Source: Euglena gracilis
Taxonomy: Eukaryota; Euglenida; Euglenophyceae; Euglenales
DNA length: 64,000 nt
NCBI GenBank assembly: GCA_039621445.1
Contig: CP154956.1
Coordinates: 65,240,257 to 65,304,256, forward strand
Direction of reading: 5' to 3'
The translations under genes and the position numbers were made by a program. Positions 56,641 through 64,000 of the stretch are shown piece by piece. The first letter of the stretch is position 1; each line of letters starts with the position of its first letter. The notes under the pieces are model-generated. The model made no database searches. It saw only the letters and a list, made by a program, of their open reading frames with translations, and was not told the origin of the DNA.

Positions 56641-57076
56641 TACAAAAAAAAGTCGTCAACCTTGCTTTCACATCACTGAGGGTGGTTCGGGTCACGGGGG
56701 GGTCACGGGGGGGGGTCACGGGGGGGGTCACGGGGGGAACACCACGTTTTTGGTAGCAAAACTAGGAATCACCGAGCCTGAATTTTTGGGAAAAATTTCC
56801 ACAAATTAGGAATCCCCACACCCAAAATTAGGATTTTGACACCAAATTAGGAATCACCAAGCCAAAATTTGAAATTTTTTTGCCTCAAGATTAGGAATCT
56901 GCCTGAGAATTTTATCAAATTAGGCATCACCGGCCAAAATTTCTCCCTACAAAATTTCGCCGAAAAGGGTCCTTGTTCGGGTCACGGGGGGGTCACGGGG
57001 GGGGGTCACGGGGGGGTCACGGGGGGAACACCCCCACTGAAACGCAAAAGAGTTTTGGCCCATGACAATTTTCTTA

Positions 57077-57154
57077 GACATAGAGGGATAGTAGAGGTAG
57101 AGGTGACCTCTACCTCTACCTCTACCTCCATCCCTCTACCTCAATCCAGCCCTG
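57077..57154. repeat. (GAGGTA) palindrome ending CCAGCCCTG, copy 1
   Basis: Mirror image of 51361-51438; see that entry. The right flank is AGCGAAAGC. Confidence 0.75.
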
Positions 57155-57175
57155 AGCGAAAGCAAGGCGCAGTGG

Positions 57176-57457
57176 CTACTCGTCTTCACCATCACTCAGG
57201 TCAGACTGGTCATCGCCGTTGAGAGAGGGGTAGAGGAAGGTTAGTTTGCCAGCTGTTTCCACCCCCAATATTGTCCTCCTTTGCCCATAGACATGACCCA
57301 TTGTGGAAAAATTGCGCTCCAAATTCGTAGTGGATGCCAAACAACCCGAAAGATGGAGGGCCAAGGTGCACAAGGATGCTGGAAACCCAGAAAGTTGTCC
57401 TACTTGCGTAGTTCTGCATATTGATTGAACATTCTTGGTCGAAATGGGTTGGAACAC
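57176..57457 (-). pseudogene. hAT transposase C-terminal fragment (type 2), copy 1
   Basis: The minus frame carries LALHLSGCLASTTNLERNFS, then TMGHVYGQRRTILGVETAGK and LTFLYPSLN, closing with an acidic tail DLSDGEDE and a stop. This is the hAT C-terminal block (hL..PxSsa..ERxFSxxGxhxxxxRxxLxxExxxxLxFL). LERNFS keeps the family ER.FS core that the fragment at 10529-10936 has lost. The upstream part of the transposase is not in frame; a competing frame is open too. The type differs from the 10.5 kb relic. Confidence 0.7.
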
Positions 57458-57464
57458 CTTTCTT

Positions 57465-58390
57465 CCTCTTAAGGCGGCGTTTGAGACGCCGGGCTCGGGA
57501 CAGAACCAGCGTCCCCCCCACGGGCTTTCCGGACGCCGGTTCTGTCCTAAAGCCCGGCGTTAGGAACGCCGGTTTTGTCCAAAGCCCGGCGTCCGATTTT
57601 CATTCCTAAAAATGTCACCAAAAGTGCCCAAAAGTGGCCCTAAGGTGCTGGTATGACTGTTTTAACCATCTAGGACAATGAATTTTGCCATCTGGGGACC
57701 AGTGGGGTGGATATCCAAATTTGGTGAAAATCGGCCCAGATTTGGAAATAGAGTACCGTGCAGCGTGGAAAGATCTGATGAGCACCACTGGTCGTCTGTT
57801 GAAAAGAGCTTTCGATCGAGGGGTAACTTGGTACCCTAACGTTGCACGCAGCCCGAGATACGCTCGAGATGGTCGGATCGGCCAGAATCTGAGTCGAAAC
57901 TTGTGGCAATTTTCAGTGACTTTTGGTTTAAGATGCTGAATAAACCCTACAGAAACGTTTTTTTCTCTTTGAATCAACGACCTGAGGGCCTTGGGGGGGC
58001 ACCAGAGTTGTGAAATTAGGATTCCCCACTGACAGAAAATAAGAGCTCCAGGCGGCGTGGCTGAATTTGGTGGTGTTCGCCAGTCGTCTGATGAAAAGAG
58101 CTTTCGATCGAGGGGTGATTTTATACCTTGACAATTGACACAGCCAGAAATACCCTCGCAAAGTGGCGTGACATTGCAGATCAGTGGTCGGAGATTGGTC
58201 CTGGGAGTGTCCTTTGGCCGAAGGTTGGGGACGCCGGTTCTGTCCTGAGCCCGGCGTCTCTAAAACGCCGGCTTAAACAAGAGGTGGCGGACGCCGGTTC
58301 TGTCCAAAGCCCGGCGTTCCGTCCTTCGGACGGAACCGGCGTCCGGAACGCCGGGGTTTGGACAGAATCGGCGTCCGCCACCTCTTTTTT
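57465..58390. repeat. GCCGG palindromes and GAGCTTTCGATCGA modules, copy 1
   Basis: Palindromic GACGCCGGTTCTGTCC/GGACAGAACCGGCGTC words at 57465-57600 and 58215-58385 enclose two modules of the type CGTCTGNTGAAAAGAGCTTT followed by CGATCGAGGGGTRA (57779-57825 and 58075-58120). The same pairing of palindrome and module is seen at 40.7-41.3 and 45.9-47.2 kb. Confidence 0.8.
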
Positions 58391-58904
58391 GTAGTAGGAA
58401 CATTTCCAAAAAAAATTATTCCGCAAATTTTTTTATCAAACCCCCGGTGGCGTTTTTTTTAAAAAAAACACAAACAAATTAAAAAAATTGTTTTTTTTGT
58501 TTTTTTTTGTTTGTCTTGATGTCAAATACCACACACACCCAAATAACACCCCCCCCCTTAGGGTGGTGACTGAAATTTCCGGCACTTGAAATTTCACCGA
58601 ATTTCACGATTTTTTACTTATCTTTCCGACCACTTTTCACCAATGTCACCACCCTACCCCCCCTGGGGCCCCAGCTCATCCAAAATGAACACACCGGGGG
58701 GTGGGGTTATTTGGGGGTTACCGTTTTTTTCGGGTGGTCTTACTTTGGGGGGATTTCCCATTTTGCCGACGCCCCCGAAACTCTGCCTCCACCACCTTGC
58801 AAGGCACCTTGCCCACGTAACCGCGGTGTAACCGCGGTGTAACCGCGGTGATAACCGCGGTGTGGGCTCCTCCTTTTTCCCCTTTTTCCCACAGCCCTGC
58901 CAAT

Positions 58905-59322
58905 ATGGCCAAACGCACGGCAAACTTTGTGAATGGTCTTTTGCCACCACTCCCTAGGACGGAACTGTTCCTGGCTGCTCTCGCGGTATACCAGCAAGAT
59001 GCCAGGATGCCGAAGGTTGACCCCCTTCATGGCACCTTGCTGGCACAGGGCAACACAAAGAAAAAGTCCGGCTCCGTGGGTGCTTGCTGCTGTTGCCAAC
59101 TGTTTGGAGTTCGCCAAACTGTGTCAACATCGGCAAGCCTCTTATCCTGAGCTGGATGCTTTCTTGTTGCCTGGACGGGATGGGGGCTGGAACCCAGCCT
59201 GTTGTTCGATGAGGCGAGCGTCATCGAACAATGTGTGGATCAACGTGAGCAGCAGTCGAGAACTTTGTTCGTTTCAGGGAATCGTTAGGCAACCTCTTTC
59301 ATTTCAAAAATCAGGACCTGAC
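58905..59322 (+). pseudogene. N-terminal part of the PHD-finger ORF (copy 2)
   Basis: Copy of 55011-55428. A one-base deletion (GCTTTCTTGTT against GCTTTCTTTGTT) at about 59161 shifts the second frame relative to copy 1, so this copy is broken at one more place. Confidence 0.5.
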
Positions 59323-59443
59323 CAGTGTTCCCTCTGTCTTTCCCACCGCCGAGCAACGTTCAGCTCCTGCGGTCAGCTCTGTTCCCTCCCCTGACCAACC
59401 CCTGTGCCTCGTGCTGTGTCGACTGCCTATAAAACAGGAGAAA

Positions 59444-59605
59444 TGTGGTTTTTGTGGTGTTGCCATTCCGAAAAATCCAAATTGTGTGGAGCTGAACAAA
59501 GTTGTGTGTGACGCCTGCGGTTTGGCATATCATTTTCATTGCCAAGATTTGCGGCGGCCACCAAAGTATGGCTCTTTTTTGTGTAAAGCCTGTCGTGTGC
59601 CGTGA
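59444..59605 (+). pseudogene. PHD finger (C4HC3), copy 2
   Basis: Same ligands as copy 1 with no substitution in the finger. One C fewer in the run just upstream (CAACCCCTG against CAACCCCCTG) puts the finger in frame with the proline-rich segment PTAEQRSAPAVSSVPSPDQ that precedes it, so this copy shows the native linker better. Confidence 0.75.
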
Positions 59606-60949
59606 TTTTCGCCCCTTCCCTGTCGTTGTGCCAAGGCAACCTAGCCTTCTTGTTGTCGTCTTCTTCGTGTTGTAGAGTGCCCCCGACCCGCCTCACCCGT
59701 TGAGGACCACCCGGCCTCTCAACCGCACGCCGATTTTTCCTGATATCTATTTTTGTTTCTTGCTGTTGGTTTGCCACAGATGCCCTCACTGAAAACGTGC
59801 CTGAACACAGATGCCTTCACTGAAAACGTGTCATTGCCACAAATGCCCTCATTGAAAATGTGCCTGAACACAGATGCCTTCACTGAAAACGTGTCATTGC
59901 CACAAATGCCCTCATTGAAAACGTGTTCATGACCACAAATTTCAGGGCAGGCATTTGGCGGGCTGAACACGTTTTTAATGTGTTTCCCTCCTTTTTGAGT
60001 CAAATTTGCCGAATCAAATTTTGAGGGGGGGGGGGGGCTTAAATTTCCAAAAAGGGGGGGGGGAAATGCGGTTGATTGGAAGTCGGGCCGACCAGGCGGC
60101 CCGACTTCCAATGGTCGATAGGCCATAGCCAATGGTCGGCTCGACCTAGGTCGGTCCGACCATGGTCGGTACGACCTCCGGGATCGTCACAGTCATAGCC
60201 AATTATCCGCACGGAGCCCTTAGGTCGGGTGGGGGGGGGGTCACGAGGGGGTATTACTTAAATGTTTTTTTTATGTGTGAAAATATTTCCAAAAAAGTGT
60301 TTTCTGGTGCAAAAAATCATGCTTTCAACCCAAAAAAATACAAAAAAATGAATGCTGCAGAGATGAAAAATGAACTTCTTTTCCCCCAAACCCTCCATGA
60401 TGTTTTTGTTTTTTTAAAAAATAACATATTTTTAAAAAAAAACCAAAATTTTCCCCCAAACCCTCTGTGACGTTTTTTTTGTTTTTTTTAAAAAAAACAT
60501 ATATATATATTTTTTAAAAAAACATGTTTTTTAGTTACAAAAAAAAGTCGTCAACCTTGCTTTCACATCACTGAGGGTGGTTCGGGTCACGGGGGGGTCA
60601 CGGGGGGGGGGGGTCACGGGGGGGGGTCACGGGGGGAACACCACGTTTTTGGCAGCAAAACTAGGATTCACCGAGCCTGAATTTTTGGGGAAAATTTCCA
60701 CAAATTAGGAATCCCCACACCCAAAATTAGGATTTTGACACCAAATTAGGAATCACCAAGCCAAAATTTGAAATTTTTTTGCCTCAAGATTAGGAATCTG
60801 CCTGAGAATTTTATCAAATTAGGCATCACCGGCCAAAATTTCTCCCTACAAAATTTCGCCGAAAAGGGTCCTTGTTCGGGTCACGGGGGGGTCACGGGGG
60901 GGGGTCACGGGGGGGTCACGGGGAGTTTTGGCCCATGACAATTTTCTTA

Positions 60950-61027
60950 GACATAGAGGGATAGTAGAGGTAGAGGTGACCTCTACCTCTACCTCTACCT
61001 CCATCCCTCTACCTCAATCCAGCCCTG
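60950..61027. repeat. (GAGGTA) palindrome ending CCAGCCCTG, copy 2
   Basis: Copy of 57077-57154 in the second duplication unit. Confidence 0.75.
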
Positions 61028-61048
61028 AGCGAAAGCAAGGCGCAGTGG

Positions 61049-61330
61049 CTACTCGTCTTCACCATCACTCAGGTGAGACTGGTCATCGCCGTTGAGAGAG
61101 GGGTAGAGGAAGGTTAATTTGCCAGCTGTTTCCACCCCCAATATTGTCCTCCTTTGCCCATAGACATGACCCATTGTGGAAAAATTGCGCTCCAAATTCG
61201 TAGTGGATGCCAAACAACCCGAAAGATGGAGGGCCAAGGTGCACAAGGATGCTGGAAACCCAGAAAGTTGTCCTACTTGCGTAGTTCTGCATATTGATTG
61301 AACATTCTTGGTCGAAATGGGTTGGAACAC
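61049..61330 (-). pseudogene. hAT transposase C-terminal fragment (type 2), copy 2
   Basis: Copy of 57176-57457 with two single-base differences: Asp to His in the acidic tail, and a G to A change visible only in the overlapping frame. Confidence 0.7.
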
Positions 61331-62418
61331 CTTTCTTCCTCTTAAGGCGGCGTTTGAGACGCCGGGCTCGGGACAGAACCAGCGTCCCCCCCACGGGCTT
61401 TCCGGACGCCGGTTCTGTCCTAAAGCCCGGCGTTAGGAACGCCGGTTTTGTCCAAAGCCCGGCGTCCGATTTTCATTCCTAAAAATGTCACCAAAAGTGC
61501 CCAAAAGTGGCCCTAAGGTGCTGGTATGACTGTTTTAACCATCTAGGACAATGAATTTTGCCATCTGGGGACCAGTGGGGTGGATATCCAAATTTGGTGA
61601 AAATCGGCCCAGATTTGGAAATAGAGTACCGTGCAGCGTGGAAAGATCTGATGAGCACCACTGGTCGTCTGTTGAAAAGAGCTTTCGATCGAGGGGTAAC
61701 TTGGTACCCTAACGTTGCACGCAGCCCGAGATACGCTCGAGATGGTCGGATCGGCCAGAATCTGAGTCGAAACTTGTGGCAATTTTCAGTGACTTTTGGT
61801 TTAAGATGCTGAATAAACCCTACAGAAACGTTTTTTTCTCTTTGAATCAACGACCTGAGGGCCTTGGGGGGGCACCAGAGTTGTGAAATTAGGATTCCCC
61901 ACTGACAGAAAATAAGAGCTCCAGGCGGCGTGGCTGAATTTGGTGGTGTTCGCCAGTCGTCTGATGAAAAGAGCTTTCGATCGAGGGGTGATTTTATACC
62001 TTGACAATTGACACAGCCAGAAATACCCTCGCGATCGCCGGAATTTGGTGAAATGCAAAGTGGCGTGACATTGCAGATCAGTGGTCGGAGATTGGTCCTG
62101 GGAGTGTCCTTTGGCCGAAGGTTGGGGACGCCGGTTCTGTCCTGAGCCCGGCGTCTCTAAAACGCCGGCTTAAACAAGAGGTGGCGGACGCCGGTTCTGT
62201 CCAAAGCCCGGCGTTCCGTCCTTCGGACGGAACCGGCGTCCGGAACGCCGGGCTTTGGACAGAATCGGCGTCCGCCACCTCTTTTTTGTAGTAGGAACAT
62301 TTCCAAAAAAAATTATTCCGCAAATTTTTTTATCAAACCCCCGGTGGCGTTTTTTTTTTAAAAAAAAACACAAACAAATTAAAAAAATTGTTTTTTTTGT
62401 TTTTTTTTGTTTGTCTTG

Positions 62419-62513
62419 CTTACCAGCCCTACGATTTGCTGAAGCCTGATGGCGACTATGGCACATGGGTTGGAATGGCCCACCCCAAACTGACCAGGCA
62501 TACTGTTGTGGAC
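62419..62513 (-). pseudogene. Reverse transcriptase fragment, second copy
   Basis: The minus frame reads MPGQFGVGHSNPCAIVAIRL and then QQIVGLV, homologous to the fragment at 50408-50677, with many differences at third codon positions. It starts exactly where the tandem duplication ends and lacks motif A. Confidence 0.7.
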
Positions 62514-62580
62514 GGGGGGTAGATTTGGCCGGGGGGGGGGGGGGGGGTTGTGGGGGTCGACCATGGTCGGCCCACGGTCG

Positions 62581-62975
62581 GTTTCTTTGTGTAAAGCGTG
62601 TTGTGTGCCGTGATGTCCGCCACTCCCTGTCGTTGTGCTCCAAGGTAACCTAGCCTTCTGTCGTGTTGTAGAGTGCCCCCGACCCGCCTCACCTGTTGAG
62701 GACCACCCAGCCTCTCAACCGCACGCCAATTTTTCATGACAGCGATTTTTGCTTCTTGCTCGGGGTTGCCACAGATGCCCTAATGGAAAACGTGCCTGAA
62801 CGCAGATGCCTTAATGGAAAACGTGTCATTGCCACAAATGCCCTCATTGAAAACGTGCCTGAACACAGATGCCTTAATGGAAAACGTGTCATGCCACAAA
62901 TGCCCTCATTGAAAACGTGTTCATGACCATGAATTTCAGGGCAGGCATTTGGCGGGTTGAACACGTTTTTAAAAT
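62581..62975 (+). repeat. Partial third copy of the PHD tail and its flank
   Basis: Begins with SLCKACCVP and TGA (end of the PHD ORF), then follows 55700-56080 through CCCGACCCGCCTCACC and the CACTGAAAACGTG-type array, here with AATGGAAAACGTG variants, ending at ACACGTTTTTAAA. More diverged than copies 1 and 2, so it predates the tandem duplication. Confidence 0.85.
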
Positions 62976-63194
62976 ATCTCGAAAACGCTACGGAGTTGAG
63001 GAAAAGTGATGGGGACCTCATTTCACATCTTTGGACCTAATTGACCAAAAGGGGGGTCCCGTGGAGAGGTCCCACGGTGAATTAGGGGGGGGGGAGGTGG
63101 TACGTCGGTTTTGTCAAAAATGTTGCGGCGAGACCATTAGAGCATAAAAGTTGCCCCGTCATTTTTGGGTCCGGCTTTTACCGCCAACAATCAA

Positions 63195-63580
63195 CACCCG
63201 TGGTACCAAACTGGCCACCACCTGTGCCAACCCCCCCCCCCCCTGTGGCACCAAACTGGCCACAACTTGTGCCAACCTCCCTCCCTGTGAAACCAAACTG
63301 GGCAACACCCGTGGCACCAAACTGGCCACCACCTGTGCCAACCCCCCCCTGTGGCACCAAACTGGGCAACACCCGTGGCACCAAACTGGCCACCTGTGCC
63401 AACCCCCCTGCGGCACCAAACTGGCCACAACTTGTGCTAGCACCCCCCCCCTGTGGCACCAAACTGGGCAACACCCGTGGGTGCCAGCCCCCCCCCCCCC
63501 AGTGGCACCAAACTGGGCAACACCCCTGGCACAAAACTGACCTGTGCCAACCCCCCCCTGTGGCACCAAACGGTGCCTCA
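63195..63580. repeat. GTGGCACCAAACTGG minisatellite
   Basis: About a dozen units of GTGGCACCAAACTGG followed by GCAACACCC or CCACAACTTGTGCCAACC and C runs of variable length. Units alternate between two subtypes. Confidence 0.9.
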
Positions 63581-64000
63581 TCCACATCCTTCCCAAATGA
63601 CACACCACATTACCAGAACAAATTCCCAGTGAAAAAAAAAACAGTTTGTTGCAGCAATTGAGACCGCTGAAAGAAACCATGTCAGTGCAAAACTTAAAAT
63701 CGTCGACCAGTTCCAATGATAAAAAATGAATCAATTGCACAGAAAATCCAAAATTAATTATGTTGCAAACAAACTGGACAGACAAACAAAGAAAAACCTT
63801 CAAGGCGGTTTCCAGGCACAGCAACATGAACAAGAAATCAAACACAATGGCCAATCCCAACAAAAAGGGAGCAGTTTAGCAGGGACATGCTCAGGTCCAG
63901 ATTACCACCTCCCCCCCTAATTGACCAAACGCCCCGGGGAAAATTTTTTCAACCCCCCCCCCTAATTGAGTGCCCGGGGGGATTCCGTGCCGAAGCACCC

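Larger units (their letters stand above)
54626..58519 (+). repeat. 3.9 kb tandem duplication, copy 1
   Basis: Begins TGTCAAATACCACACACACC and ends TTTGTTTGTCTTGA; the next base starts the second copy with the same words, so the repeats are head to tail without spacer. Differences between copies are single-base indels in runs, a few substitutions, a 24-base stretch missing here near 58152 (present at 62030-62055) and about 26 bases present here near 57026 but absent in copy 2. Contents: broken PHD ORF, CACTGAAAACGTG array, GGTCGGGCCGACC palindromes, A/T hairpins, hAT fragment, GCCGG palindromes. Confidence 0.95.
58520..62419 (+). repeat. 3.9 kb tandem duplication, copy 2
   Basis: Second copy of 54626-58519. 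It ends at the same TTTGTTTGTCTTG words, after which a reverse-transcriptase fragment begins immediately. Confidence 0.95.

Noticed and set aside
50690-62410. T-run/A-run hairpins as transcription terminators
   Set aside because: They occur on both strands within repeats and do not follow recognised genes.
63159-63863. 234-codon minus open frame
   Set aside because: Most of it is the GTGGCACCAAACTGG minisatellite; the rest has no recognisable feature.

Overview
The window is eukaryotic nuclear DNA from a repeat-rich genome with intron-rich genes. The evidence is short exons with AG acceptors and GT (once GC) donors, families found in eukaryotes (an MCM9-like helicase, an EF1A/HBS1-type translational GTPase, a PHD finger), hAT and non-LTR retrotransposon relics, and very abundant microsatellites and G/C homopolymers. 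I cannot name the species; a free-living protist or alga would fit. Almost every long open frame is either a microsatellite translation or a GC-rich shadow.

Layout. 1-2.7 kb: a (GT)n then (GTGC)n array. 2.8-9.04 kb: minus-strand exons, three of them joining in phase, of a probable PC-esterase (GDS-motif, TBL-like) protein; its last coding segment has been partly duplicated. 5.3-14.1 kb: fourteen perfect copies of the palindrome TGCGCANNTGCGCA, the most striking non-coding signal here. 10.5-10.9 kb: a hAT transposase C-terminal relic. 18.07-26.6 kb: minus-strand exons of an EF1A/HBS1-like translational GTPase with a C-terminal extension and strongly altered G motifs. 27-29 kb: coding-like GC-rich sequence with a duplicated exon block, not assigned. 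30.07-31.89 kb (possibly to 32.8 kb): minus-strand MCM9 exons, in phase, with one GC-AG intron and one donor lying at the edge of a GT microsatellite. All host exons I can recognise lie on the minus strand.

33-50 kb: almost no recognisable genes, but a mosaic of dispersed repeats, many of them short inverted elements built from a short word plus a C or G homopolymer. Three tRNA-like genes lie at 48.46-50.26 kb. 50.4-63 kb: nested repeats: a reverse-transcriptase fragment, a 3.9 kb perfect head-to-tail tandem duplication (54626-58519 and 58520-62419) carrying a broken ORF with a C4HC3 PHD finger and a hAT transposase C-terminus, then a second RT fragment abutting the edge of the duplication and a partial third copy of the PHD tail. 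63.2-63.6 kb: a minisatellite.

Functionally, the recognisable host genes point to cell-wall or glycan esterification (PC-esterase), translation or ribosome rescue (HBS1-like GTPase) and DNA repair/replication (MCM9). They do not form a pathway; they are neighbours in a repeat-rich segment. Exon boundaries were set by eye from splice consensus and phase and are approximate where stated.
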